DNA of 64,000 nt from Pelobates cultripes (lineage: Eukaryota; Chordata; Amphibia; Anura; Pelobatidae), in the NCBI GenBank assembly GCA_933207985.1, contig OW240915.1, forward strand, positions 106,481,271 to 106,545,270. Direction: 5' to 3'. The translations under genes and the position numbers were made by a program. A model generated the notes under the pieces. It saw only the letters and a list, made by a program, of their open reading frames with translations, searched no databases and was not told the origin of the DNA. Every line of letters begins with the position of its first letter. The first letter of the stretch is position 1. Below, one piece after another: positions 33,771 to 45,829 of the stretch.

Positions 33771-33947
33771 GGACGTGATGCTACTGGTGTTCACTGTATC
33801 CTTGCTACATGTTTCGTGCGCTCACTTCCTCAGGTTAAAATGACATAGATAGTCCAGTGACATTTTCTCCCTGAGGAAGTAAGTGCATGGCTCACGAAAC
33901 ATGTAGGAGCGAGGATACAATGAACACCAGTAGCATCACGTCCTTGG
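33769..33947. repeat. Inverted repeat with hammerhead-like core in each arm
   Basis: The left arm 33769-33838 and right arm 33872-33947 are complementary (GGACGTGATGCTACTGGTGT and its partner). Each arm, read in the proper direction, contains CTGAGGAAGT, a short potential stem, and then CACGAAACATGT. The layout CTGAnGA, stem, GAAAC resembles a hammerhead ribozyme core, though one extra A precedes the stem compared with the canonical form. Confidence 0.6.
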
Positions 33948-34853
33948 ACTACCTGAGTGCCCGTACCACGATACTCCAGTTACTTAGTACGCACGCAAAT
34001 CGGAGAGACGCTGAAGCAGAGGGACATGCACACCTAACAGGATCCACACCAAGTACAGCACAGTAAGCAATATTGTGATACACCGAAGGATTCCTGGGAC
34101 ATTTATTTAATAGCTTACGTTACAGTATCTTAAGGGATCCCTGAGATTGAAAAAAGCAATATATACATAACAAGCTGGATGAATATTGCAGGACTCTAGC
34201 CCACTTCTATACGCTACACATATGCTTATTTTGAGCTAGGTATCATATTATTTGGATATTTTTTATGCCCTATTTTTAGGAGTATGTGTATATATATTCA
34301 TTCTAAGTATTTCTATGTTTTTTTTATCATTCTCAATAAAGTGTTTTATTTATATACAAACTCTACTTCCCTCTACGCTCATTTTGTTTTTTTATGTTAT
34401 CTTGTTCTCCAGTATGGGATTCATTTAAATATCAGTATTGTTTCATTTAGAATTTAAATAAATAGAAATTACTTTCTCAAGGCACGGGTTCTTAGGAATT
34501 CTTTTTTGACCTGCAGGGTAACTTCTCCATAAAGGTTGAGAAACACTGATTTATAATTTCTTAGTCTTTATTAAATGTTCATATATTTAAGACATACATA
34601 TACAGGTACAAAAGATATACGAAACATATACAGTTTTAATACTAAATTCAATTTATACAGTAGAGATAATCACAAACCGATAAGAGTGCAGAGAGAGTAT
34701 ACCCAAAGAGCCAAAAGAGATAATTGAATCGGGTCCTGAAACACTGATTTAAAGAACATAACTTCAGTTTCACCATTTCTCACTCAAAGTCAGAAGTCTT
34801 AATCCATCCTCGCATGACATCATGTGGTCATTAAAAACTAATTCTGTGAACAA
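33948..34853. other. STARD3NL intron 6, repeat-derived stretch without gene
   Basis: Contains AATAAAGTGTTTTATTT near 34334, which may be the 3' tail of the retroelement to its left. GTTGAGAAACACTG near 34540 looks like a hAT-type end. No coding sequence. Confidence 0.4.
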
Positions 34854-35545
34854 ATGCAATCACTGATAAGCACACTAACAGGGGAAAATCTGCCCCTACT
34901 ATCAGAATCCTACATGCTACACATTCTCCCAATACCACTAGACCGATTCCAAAGCTCCATGATCATACTGATTCTACTTGCTGCCAAAAACATCACCACC
35001 CAATGCTGTAAATCCCTAGAACCTCCGTCTTTGAAAAGGGTACTGGAGAAACTTAATTACACCAGGCATTATGAAGAAATAACGCACAACATGCTACACA
35101 CCCAACACATATTCACAAAAACCTGGGCACGATGGCAATTCATAGCTCACCTTATGGAGTAAACACTACCTCAGGAAATATCCCCTCAGTAGAGCGGGGC
35201 CCATAATTGATAAAGTGTCGGTTCTTAGCAGTATCTAATGTAGTTCTATGTATCTCTATGGTTATTTATGCATTTGTTCACCTTTTAAATTTCCCCCTTT
35301 ATGATTTATGTTCTAAATTCATTAGAGTTACACCTGCTTACTGAATTGTTACTCATGAGACCGACAAAGACAATTCTGTAATGCTGTGCAGCTCTGTATG
35401 ATGCCTACTATACAATGTCATCCCATCAATGTTGTAGCTTTATACGAGATAAGATGTTAATGTATTGTAACAATAAAATGTATGTATTTGTACTTTTCCC
35501 ATTTACTAATGTAGACCAAATGATGCAAAAACCAATAAAAAACAA
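34854..35545 (+). mobile_element. 5'-truncated L1-type LINE (ORF2 C-terminus and 3' UTR)
   Basis: The frame at 34854-35162 encodes about 100 residues, including LLAAKNITTQCCKSLEPPSL, then VLEKLNYTRHYEEITHNM and FTKTWARWQF. This is the pattern that closes ORF2 in frog L1-type elements (LLAAK... then a Trp-rich end), recognised from family knowledge. The upstream reverse transcriptase is missing. The 3' UTR runs to AATAAAAAACAATC near 35540. Confidence 0.65.
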
Positions 35546-35913
35546 TCACTGCAAAAATAAACTACTATTTCTGACCTTCATATTCTCACTTCAGTGTATA
35601 CTGAAGTCTACTTCCTGGTTTATTTTCCATATTCCTCATTACATGTCTTTTTCTGTTATCACCATTGTCATTCTATCAACTTGTTTTTCCAATAAGTGTC
35701 TACCTCGTGAAATGACTCCCATGTAAATTCCAGTGTTTGATACCAGCTCCATACCCACTACAGTGGCCATTCCCAACCATGTAAATAATTCAACAGTGTT
35801 ACTTCTTACTTGGAACTTGCCAGGCACCAGTCACTGCCACTCCTGCATGGCTGATCACTCTCAGCCAATGCCATGCACTACCGGGCTTAGTTTAAACAGA
35901 GAGCTCAATGTTT

Positions 35914-37000
35914 AGGTGATGGACCCCAACACCTATAACTCCAAGTGCGAGTGCAGCTCTTAAAATAAATAGAGACCCCTCAAATATATTGGGAGTTGAT
36001 GTACAACATATTAGGGAAAAACAGCTTATTTATACAGTCAGGTGTATGCTCACCTTGTGTAGATCCCTATTTAAGTAACCTGCTCTAAGTTTTTAGGTGC
36101 TGTGTCAGATTTAGGTGTGACACTCCCCACTGGTACCAGGAACAAATGTATTTAAAAATCTAAATATGCAAAATTTACTCCCTCAGCTCCTTGCCAAAAC
36201 GTGTTTTGCTTCGTGTCTTTCTCAATAGGCATGTTTAAAAGGCTCTAGAGAATGTGAGTTCTTATACTATACACACAAATGGTGTAAATGTTAAAAACAA
36301 TATCATACTATTGTATTTTCTTTCTCTTTTTTTTAAATATGATGTACATGAGGGCTCAACAAATCCCAGGCGCCATGTCACCATGGCGACTAGAAATTTT
36401 GCCCTGGCGCCTGGAATTTGACGCTCTTTAGCTAAAGCAGCTGGATGGGGGAACAATGGAGCCGGCCTGTTGCCCTGGGTAACGTGGAGGCAGCAGGCTG
36501 GGGCAGCGTGCGAAGGAAGCAGTAATCTTCCTGCAGCTCCTCTCTGCTCCCTCGCGCTGTATAGTGAGGCTGGGAGCTGGAATATGTCATTCAAGCCCCG
36601 GCATCAGTACAGGGAGCAGAGAGGAGATGCAGATTACTGCTCCCTGGCACACAGGAAGAGAGAGCAGCCCCACTGGACCCCATGGAAATATCCACTCAAC
36701 TCTCCCAAAGGCAGCACTGACACAGGTCTCTTTAGTGACTGTCTCCTTTACATTGAAAAGGCTACAGGGACAGGCTGTAGGCACCAGAACAACTACATTA
36801 AGCTGTACTGGTTCTGCTAACTATAGTGTCCCTTTAAGAATTGTATATTTCTTGTAAATTAAACTTCGCAAGTTTTACAAAAAACTGGCTCCCAACATTT
36901 TTAGCTTTCTCCTAGATTCCAAACAAAATTGTCAAGCCCTGTTGTACACCAACCCCGCTGCACTTGCACTTGGAGTTATAAGTGTTGTGGTCCATCACCT
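35914..37000. mobile_element. DNA element with 43-bp inverted termini
   Basis: The left end starts AGGTGATGGACCCCAACACC and includes TATAACTCCAAGTGCGAGTG. The right end (36958-37000) is its complement with three or four mismatches. The 1.09-kb interior contains a MITE-derived segment ending CTATAGTGTCCCTTTAAG at 36819-36837 and no transposase. No clear target duplication was found, so the superfamily is unknown. Confidence 0.65.
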
Positions 37001-37487
37001 CACCATTAAGTTGATTTTTTATTTTGGGGGGTATCCACAGAGTGTTATTCAGCTGCTATTCACCAAATGTATTCACAAAGCGTCTATTGCACACAATTCT
37101 TTATTTTATTTGAGTTCAGAGAGCTTTCTGCTCTCCTAAAGGCAGTGACCTACTCCTTGCAGATCTCAGGAAGTCAAATCCATAGCAAACAGTTTGACTT
37201 ACTTACATTGCTGTGCCAGGTCACTGCATGATTATCACCCTCAACTATTATGTTTCTTGATAGACAATGAAGACATAATTTGTCATTGTATGAGCTACAA
37301 GTCTAAACATACATATCTGTACTTTGTAACCTGTTGGATAGGTTAATAAAAACATTTTATTATTTGTAATATCCTTTGCATACATTGTCTAGCTGTATGT
37401 TTTTGGCACTACGTAGATTAATATCAATCGCATTTTATTAACCTTTTTTTAAGGGTTTCACAAACAAATTTATTGTCTTTTTTCCAG
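37001..37487. other. STARD3NL intron 6, right end
   Basis: No element recognised. It ends in the polypyrimidine tract TTGTCTTTTTTCCAG, the acceptor of exon 7. Confidence 0.6.
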
Positions 37488-37586
37488 GGCTGAGGGTGAT
37501 TAGGAGTGTATCTGAAAGAGCTGCCCTTTTGCCACCAGCACCCATATCTGAAGGACAATTTTATTCGCCACCTGAATCTCCAGAAG
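37488..37586 (+). CDS. STARD3NL: STARD3NL coding exon 7 (FFAT region)
   Basis: 99 nt, phase 1 at both ends, between TTTTTTCCAG and GTAGAG. It encodes the cytosolic tail: RVIRSVSERAALLPPAPISE, then GQFYSPPESPE. QFYSPPES is the FFAT-type motif by which STARD3 and STARD3NL bind VAP proteins on the ER to form membrane contact sites (family knowledge). The acidic continuation of the motif is completed by exon 8. Confidence 0.92.
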
Positions 37587-37799
37587 GTAGAGCTGATTAT
37601 TTTGATTTGATTTTGTTTGTTTTTTCCTGTTACTTTTTAAAATAACATTTAACTTTTTGAAAAAAATATATATTTGGTGTAGATATCAGTTTGCATCACT
37701 TTTGCACAAACAAAATTTTTTATTTTTTTGCTGCAATTAACTTTTACATAAAATTGATATAAAAAGGTATTTCTGTCACACATAAAGATAAAATCTTTA

Positions 37800-39150
37800 T
37801 TAACACCTTAGTGACCAGACCGTTCTTCAATTTTCTAACAGTTAAAGAATAGGGCTGTTTTCTACGGTGTTTGCGTTTAGCTGTAATTTTCCTCTTACTC
37901 ATTTAATATAGCCTCACCTATTATATACCGTTTTTCTCGCCATTAAATGGTCTTTCTAAAGATACCATTATTTTCATCATATCATATAATTTACTGTAAT
38001 TTATTTTATAAAATATGATGAAAAATGTAAAAAAAAAAACCCTTTTCTAAATTTGACCCCCAAAATCTTACACATCTACAACCGCCAAAAAACACCCATT
38101 CTAAATTGTTTCTAAAATTTGTCCTGAGTTTATAAATACCCAAAATACCCAATGTTAACATGTTCTTAGCTTTTTTTTGGAAAGATATAGGGCTAGAAGT
38201 ACAAGTAGGGCATTGCTGTTTCAAAATATATATTTTTACAATGTATCAATAGTGACACTGTAACATCTGTCATAAATCTGAATCACACCTCACATACTTT
38301 TTTTTTTTTTTTTTTAAGTAGACAACCCAGGGTATTCAATATAGGGTATGTCCAGTCTTTTTTAGTAGCCACTTAGTCACAAACACTGGCCAAAGATAGC
38401 ATTTATATTTGTTTGTGTGTTAAAAAAACAGTATTCGCAAAAAACGATTATGAATGCTAACTTTGACCAGTGTTTGTGACCAAGTGGCTACTAAAAAAGA
38501 CTAAACATAACCCATTTGCAATACCTTTGGCTGTCTTCTTTTGCAAATGGTATGCCATCATTGGGGCAATTCTCATTCCTGTGCTACCATATGCTCTCAA
38601 AGGCAACATAGCCAATCTGGCAAATTTCAATGTAAAACTGAAAATCAGGCCTTTTATTTGGCTCTGTATCTTTCAAAAACACTATAACACCTGTACATGG
38701 GGGTTGCTGCTATACTCAGGAGACTTTACTGAACACAAATATTAGTGTTTCAAAACAGTAAAACGTATCAGAACAATGATGTCATCCGTGAAAGTGCTGT
38801 GTGTGAAAAATGCAAAAAAATTCACTTTCACTGACAGTATCATTACTCTGATATGTTTTACTGTTTTGAAACACTATTGTGTTCAGCAAAGTTTCCTGAG
38901 TAAAACAGTACCACCCATGTACAGGTTTTAAGGTGCTAGCAAATCAAATTCTCTGGACTTTCGGCCTGGGTTGTCAGGCAGGTTCCCCAAATTGCAATCA
39001 ATAAAATTACTTAATTATGTCAAAATATTATATAAATATGCACGTGGAATTTAAATATATATAAATATTTATATATTTGAAGTTTACGTGTATATTTATG
39101 AAATTATTTATGTAATTATGTATATGGACATATATTTCGTATTTTTTAAA

Positions 39151-39198
<48 letters not shown>

Positions 39199-39291
39199 TC
39201 ATTCTAAGTGTATTTTGATATAAATATATTAATATCAAAATACAGTTAGAATAAAATTACATATATAATTTTATTATTTTACTTTTTTTTA

Positions 39292-39331
<40 letters not shown>

Positions 39332-39400
39332 ATATATATATAATATATAATACGTGTGTAATTTTACTCTAAATATATTTTTATATTAATATATATCTTA
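37800..39400 (+). mobile_element. TTAACCCC-ended repeat with nested inverted repeats, second copy
   Basis: Starts TTAACACCTTAGTGACCAG at 37800 and follows the same order as the copy at 1-1820 but in opposite orientation. The first inverted repeat lies at 38345-38400 against 38455-38515 (CCAGTCTTTTTTAGTAGCCA and partner). The second is at 38690-38765 against 38860-38935 (ACCTGTACATGGG and partner). An AT-rich tail with (TA)n and (TG)n microsatellites (39150-39345) follows. The far end is not sharply defined. Confidence 0.6.
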
Positions 39401-39633
39401 GAAAGCATGATAATTGCATAGGTGTGCCTTAGGCTGGCCACAATAAATTTATTATTTTCTCATTTTTCAAATATTGATGCACTTATACATTGCTTATTCT
39501 CAAATGTTAATTCATAAAAAAATGTACAAAGTATTTTTTATTCCCTCTTCACAAAAACAACTGCTATTGTAATAAACTGAGTAAATAGATAAAACATTCC
39601 ACAAGAAATTCACAATAATCTCAAAAAATGCAA

Positions 39634-40081
39634 TTAAAGGAACACTACAGTCACCAGAACAGCTACAGCTCATTGTAGTTGTTCTGGTGTCTATAGCCTG
39701 TCCCTGCATGCTTCTTGCTGTATATACTGTCTTTTCAGAGAAAAGGCAGTGTTTACATTACTGCCTAAGAACACCTCTAGTGGCCACTCTTCAGACAGTC
39801 ACATTGATTCAATGCATCTCTGAGGAGCTGCTAATTGGCCAGGGCGCCAATTGGAAAGCATTGTGATTTGCTGAGTTCATCAATTCTGAAGATGTTGGCA
39901 AAGGAGGCGGATTGGGGGCAGGTACACTGCCAGAGCCGGCAGACCTGCACGGCGCTGGAATAAAGCTGAGCAAAATCAATTTTAAGGGGAATAAAGGTGG
40001 TGCAGCCACTTAAATAGTTAGTTTAACATTATAGAGTGAGGAATACACATTTGTGTTGCTGACCTTATAGTGTTTCTTTAA
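39634..40081. mobile_element. T2/Kolobok-like MITE
   Basis: Begins TTAAAGGAACACTACAGTC and ends CCTTATAGTGTTTCTTTAA. The interior includes AGAACACCTCTAGTGGCCAC, as in sibling copies. It lies in STARD3NL intron 7. Confidence 0.7.
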
Positions 40082-40394
40082 GTAAAAAGGACATGTGGCA
40101 ACCCAAGGACAATCAAGTGTTGCTATTGGGTATCTACGGCGTAATTGTGCAAATATATATATATTGTGCAACATCACAAAAAATATATACAATGAGGCAA
40201 ATGTGTTTGGTGAAGAAGTGGCTGATACAAATCAGTTCACAAAAATGGAACTCTATGCATAAGCTCATCTATGAACAAAGTCAATAGCAGAATGTACAAA
40301 CGCATTTATCAGTCTGTGGGTGATTTACAACATCTGTGAGCATTACATGAATACATCATTTAATAATGACATAGCTTTATCAGCTGAATTATAT

Positions 40395-40440
<46 letters not shown>

Positions 40441-42263
40441 GATTAATTTTAATAGATTTACTCTTTTTGGTGTATGTATATCAGCAAGTTTGTTACTTAC
40501 AGTAGTGCACTTTATTGTTGTTTTTTGTGAGAGGGTGCCACCTTGTGGATCTTGTATTACATGTAAGAAAAATCATACATAATTTTAGTATGCCGCAGAC
40601 AATCCCAATAGCATGTTTCAAAGAGGATATATAATTGTTACTGTGCAGTTTCCCAAGGCCATATAAATTCTACATGTTCATAACAGACCTCATTATGACT
40701 TTTCCGTCCGACCAGCTTCTTTCTTCAGTCCATCGTCGCAGATAGCGTCCAGTGACTCACAAAATCGTAAGTCGACCTACCCGTTACGCCAGGCATCAGT
40801 CACACGGCATCATTGTCGGGTCAGGTCCTCACTTTACGGTTGTGTTCGTCTACTTTTCATTCTTACTGTGGCATGCTTCGTGCACGTCTATTCGGTTAAA
40901 TCACATTGTCTAAGCATTACTTTCTCCGTTCAGGCATTGGCAAACTCCCGAACGGGAAACTGTTTTGTGTCATTGCCTATCATAGTTTCACTTTTCCTGT
41001 CATACCAAGCTCACATTTTCTTTTCGTACAATTATCTCCTGAACGGGAACCCAAGTTGTCATACCCTGTGCATTATAACTGCTTAAGTTCGTGCGGTCAA
41101 ATCCCCCGACTGGGATCACTGTTTTGTTCCATTGCCTGTTATACCAAGCTAGTAATTTTCATATATACATGTAAGCTCACAAACGGGCACTGCGTTCGGT
41201 TTTCTGTCACTACACAAACTATTAGCATAGCTCACGAACGGCATTTCATCATGCCTACACTGACCCCTTTCCGGTCACTCCGGATATCGCAGGTTAAACT
41301 TACATCATGAGTTAAGGGATTTTACCAACACTTAAGCTTACTGACCCCTACCGGTCCATGGCTATAACAGCGGTTTCACATAGCAAATAATAATTTTCCT
41401 ACCAATAAAATTACACATAATGTTTTAACAATAGCCAGTCACTTTTCATTTTTACATGTAACCCGTACTTATTTTCATGATCACATATACAGAGAACACT
41501 GCTCACAACACTATTCTCCCTAGAAGGAGGACATACGGCATACAATTGTCAGAACACTTTTTCTTCTACAAACATGTTCATGCTGCACATATAAGTGTTA
41601 AGAATGGTACATATTCATTTATCCATTATCACATACGGTGGTTAAAGCAGTTTATAGGTTATGGTCCCTTGCTTTTATTTTTACATACTTCACATATTTG
41701 GATAAACTTGGTATTTTCCATATCCATTATGTCATATGTTGTTTTATCCATTTAGGTTACAGGTACTACTAAACCTATACGGATTTTAGTTTCAATACCA
41801 TACTACCAGCTACGTACACCTGCTCACGTAGTATTCCCTAAAATAGTTAGATAACAAACTGGCAATTAGGGATTTTAGGATCCAATAGGTATTGTCCTTT
41901 CTCTGCATTACTCTGTTCGGTTAGTGGTCCCGCGAGGCCAACACCTCGCCTCACACTCGGAGGCATACACCCATTGGGCTACTCATGAGTTAGCCGTCTC
42001 GCATTGTATTATAGAGAGGGCCTCACCTGTCACTCCCTTTCCTATTTTTCTGGTTACAGTCACCGAGAGGCCAACATCCTGCCACTACGTTTGGTGGCCA
42101 CAAAAATCCCCTCGCACCAACGCACAGAGCCTCTCAAGCCACTTGGCAACTAGCAGGGCCTCACCAGTCACCAAAACCAAGCTTTAATTGTTTCGCATCA
42201 CAGGTTAGTCAGCAAGCCAGTACAAGTACACATAATAATTGCTATCTTCATTGTTATTTAAGT

Positions 42264-42623
42264 ATGTCTCAAGAAGGTGGCGAAGAATTATCTCTTCCTA
42301 GCACCCCGGCTAGATTTGACACACCTTCACATAGAGGAGATGTTGCTAGTCCAGCATCAATCAGATCCTGGACAATCCCATACATTACCACCGAGCTAAG
42401 GAAGCGACAAATCCCCTACCCGGCCACAGCATGGAAAGCGGAACTATTCAAACTTCTCCACACATCAACAGATAACATGGAGGCAGGGGAAGGGCCTAGC
42501 AACACCAACTCAGGTGACATCCAGGCTATGCTAGCCTCATCCATGAACTCCATGAGTAAAGTAAACGACATACTGGCAAACCTCGGTCACCACAGCCCTC
42601 ACAAAGGCTGGGCCTACCGCTAG
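42264..42623 (+). pseudogene. gag-like ORF1, N-terminal part
   Basis: 119 codons beginning MSQEGGEELS. A SAP-like helix pair, SWTIPYITTELRKRQIPYPA then AWKAELFKLL, is typical of gag proteins of frog tyrosine-recombinase retroelements (family knowledge). The frame ends at 42623 and gag-like sequence continues in other frames to about 43330, so ORF1 is broken. Confidence 0.55.
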
Positions 42624-43559
42624 TGTAGAACTCACACCAACTGAACCTCGGGTAGCTGGGTCAATCAACTCTTCCGGCACTCAGGACGTTAACCCTGCAC
42701 ATATGATTCCAGCGCACATTAAAAAAGATATCCTGCACAATAGAAACCCTCCTGCTCAAGCTACTGCCTTAGGGCATCCCTAAAGGAACCACCAAACTGA
42801 TTTTCTTCATATAACACACAGAAAATAGGTGGAGCAAGTGGTGATAGTTAAATAAGAAATTTTCTTCATACTCACCTCAGCCTCATTACTAATAGCCAGA
42901 AAATGGAAAACACAGCTGACTCCCTCAATTGCCGAGACAGCCACTTTGCTCACCACAACCCTCGACTACGAGGCGATAATATGGAACCAAAATAGAATAG
43001 GGTCAGACAACGCCACAGCGAAAGAGATGTGGACAACATACTTGCAAACTCATAAGACCACATAAGTCACCCTCAGCCCCATAACTAAGATGTACGCCTA
43101 CATAAGGGACACCGATGCATGCGGACTACGAACCGCCATGGGCACAGTAATTTGAGGACAGCAACAGCAAAACAAGTACCAAGTTAACCCCGGTTATACC
43201 CCACTTCATCCCCTCCCCCGCTGGCTATCTCCACAGGCACTCATAGCAAGCACCCCATTGACAGCAGGTCATACAAGCAGCAGCAGTCACCAAAGGCCAA
43301 ATCAGATATACAAACGAGGCCAGCTGCCAGGGTACATAGTTAAATACACCTGAGGTTAACAATGCATTAATACAAAGGACGTATATAGATATCCCTGTTC
43401 ACATGTCACATATGTCACAAAGGCAATGCCATATAGACGAGCGCACACGCAGAGCGGAGATAGCAATTGTACCGCATGTAACATGTATGCTATGGTTCCA
43501 ACGTGTAAAAGGCAACAACACTGCAATACTCCTCCCCTGTTTTCCTTTCTGTACCACCC

Positions 43560-44235
43560 AGTTATGAAATATGACAAAATAAAAATTATCAAATTGAAAA
43601 AAAAAAAGATCCTGGAAGGTAAAAATGTCAACTTAGCATCTCTGCTAATTGCCTCCCAGGATATTGTGGAAAACAAAACATATATGTATGATGATGTATC
43701 TGTGGTGGTCAGATCCAGGGATTCCAGGTTAAACCGGAAACTGATCATCCCTGAGTTTGTTTTGGCATTTGGGATATATAGAGATGTGATTTGTGCAGTG
43801 TACCCTAACAGAAGGGAATAATTTGATTTGTTTATGCAGAAGCTGGTAGACCTAGGCAACAAGTATGGTGGTTCAGCTTTTTATGACTATCATTATCATA
43901 GGTCATTTTCAATCAAAGTGTCTGGCGCTCTCTCCCAATTCGGCAACAGAATCAACTGGAGCAGGCTGGATACAGAGATTTTTTGCAGACACTTTGCAGG
44001 TCTTAAAACACCAGCTTGTGCATCCTGCTCTTCCACTACCCACACGACAAATTTTTGTCCAAGCACAGCGGACGATCACTCTCAGGCTCCAAGCACTAGC
44101 ACCTCTGGTAAAACGGAGAGAACTAACAGCGACAAACTAGGTCGTCCCATCATTTTCTTTGGCAAATCCCAGATTTGCAATAATTTTAACGTGGGTACGT
44201 GTAGCTTCAGTGCATGCAGACTATTGCATATATGA
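43560..44235 (+). pseudogene. gag-like ORF1, C-terminal part
   Basis: Two stretches in one frame separated by a single stop near 43820. The first includes LASLLIASQDIVENKTYMYD and FVLAFGIYRDVICAVYPNRR. The second has LVDLGNKYGGSAFYDYHYHR, RLDTEIFCRHFAG, and a terminal Cys/His cluster (ICNNFNVGTCSFSACRLLH) that looks like a CCCH-type nucleic-acid-binding finger of DIRS/Ngaro gag proteins. Inactive because of the stop and upstream breaks. Confidence 0.6.
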
Positions 44236-44265
44236 TCTAAATGTTTCAGAACACATGCAAAAACC

Positions 44266-45473
44266 ATGTGCCCCAATAAAATGTACCAAAAACCGTACTT
44301 AACGTGTGTCAACATTCATGCTTTGTCAGCACTACTGACACATCACCCTTCCAGACATTTAGTAGATTTTCTTATATCTGGATTTTCAGAGGGGTTCCAT
44401 ACAGGCATCATAGATATGCCCTCAGGGTATCTAGAATGCCCTAACTTACAGTCAGCACAACAGAACCCAACGGCTGTAGACTCACTCATAGCCCAAGAAC
44501 TGGCAGAGGGGTTTCTATTTGGGCCTTCCATTTACTGCATGGCACACAAACCCCATTGGGATTGTCACATGGAAATCTTCCCTCAAACAAAGACTTTTCA
44601 TAGATTTATTGGCACCTCACACCTCTGCTACCCCAAGTCTCAACTCCCTCATTTCCTCCGAGGGTTTTTCCCTACAATATGCCACCATAGATCATGCCAT
44701 TACAGTTATCACCCAAACAGGGGTCGGAGCCTGGTTGAGCAAGACAGACATCACCAATGCTTAAAAACTTCTACCAATCCACCCTACACTCTGGCATTTA
44801 CATGGCATCAAATGGGCAGACAATTACTATTTCTTCTCCCACTTAACCTTTGGGTCAAAGAGTAGCCCCAAAATTTTTGACACATTTTCCCAAAACACCA
44901 GATGCCCCACAGTCATACATTATCTAGATGACTTTTTGTTGGTCAAAGAAAACACCTTTCCCCCCCAGAAGCCTAAAGGAAGCGATTAGTCTGTTCAACC
45001 ACTTGGGCGTCCCAGTATCCCCCAAGAAAACTGAAGGCCCAGACACTATCATTACATTCCTGGGCATACAACTTGACTCCGCATTGATGCAAGCAAGCCT
45101 ACCACAAGAGAAAATAGCAAACATTCTCAACAGCATCAATCACTACATCATGCTGGGTACTTGCAACCGCAAGGAACTACAATCTCTTCTAGGTTCCTTA
45201 AACATTGCCATGCGCATCATACCACAAGGTCAGGCTTTCATATCCAGACTTCATTGTCTTTTTCCACACTTCCGATATGACGACCATAGACTGTCCCTAG
45301 ATATTCAAGGCACAGCAGACCTGCACATGTGGAAGAAATTCTTAACTGCGTGGAATGGTAACAGCTTGTTCCTCCCAGGATTGTCTGACATGTCACCAAC
45401 CATATGGTCAGACGCGGCATCTACCACAGGTTTCACAGCAATCTTTGGGGACGAATGGTTTTGGGGTAGTTGA
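44266..45473 (+). pseudogene. Reverse transcriptase domain of the YR retrotransposon
   Basis: An RT entry region is visible (HLVDFLISGFSEGFHTGI, AQELAEGFLFGP). Palm motifs are distributed over three frames, including VGAWLSKTDITNA at 44764 and the catalytic YLDD at 44921-44932. After a C-run (near 44960), at which the frame changes, comes the connection segment HLGVPVSPKKTEGP, ITFLGIQLDS, ELQSLLGSLNIA. The IWSDAASTTGFTAIFGDEWF block at the end begins RNase H. At least three frame changes make it non-functional. Confidence 0.75.
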
Positions 45474-45800
45474 CCTAAAGAAGTCCAGGATTTTCTCTAC
45501 CTCAGTTTTTTTTTAGATCTACCCTATTGTAGCAGCTGCTGTGACATGGGTTCATTCATGGTCAGGGTCATCAGTCCGTTGCTACTCCGACAACCAGGCC
45601 ACATGTCATATCATCAACAAGGGCCGCTCATCAGATTTCTCAGAATTCACTTGGTTGGCCGCATGTCACAATTTCTTCTTGGTTTGCTTTCATGTGCCAG
45701 GCATTTGTAACACAGCCGCTGACAGTTTCTCGATTCAATTTTCAGGCATTTCATCAAGCACTTCCTTCAACTGCTCAAGCAGCCACAGCCACTCCTTCAT
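45474..45800 (+). pseudogene. RNase H domain of the YR retrotransposon
   Basis: Begins after a stop at 45471-45473. VRCYSDNQATCHIINKGRSS supplies the SDN metal-binding motif seen in DIRS-type RNase H domains, followed by WLAACHNFFLVCFHVPGICN and the AADSFS end motif. Its separation from the RT by a stop codon shows decay. Confidence 0.7.
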
Positions 45801-45829
45801 TCCAGCAACTAATCATGGATTAGACTTAA

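Noticed and set aside
35415..35726. 103-codon plus-strand frame
   Set aside because: Overlaps the L1 3' UTR and adjacent AT-rich DNA; no recognisable protein pattern.
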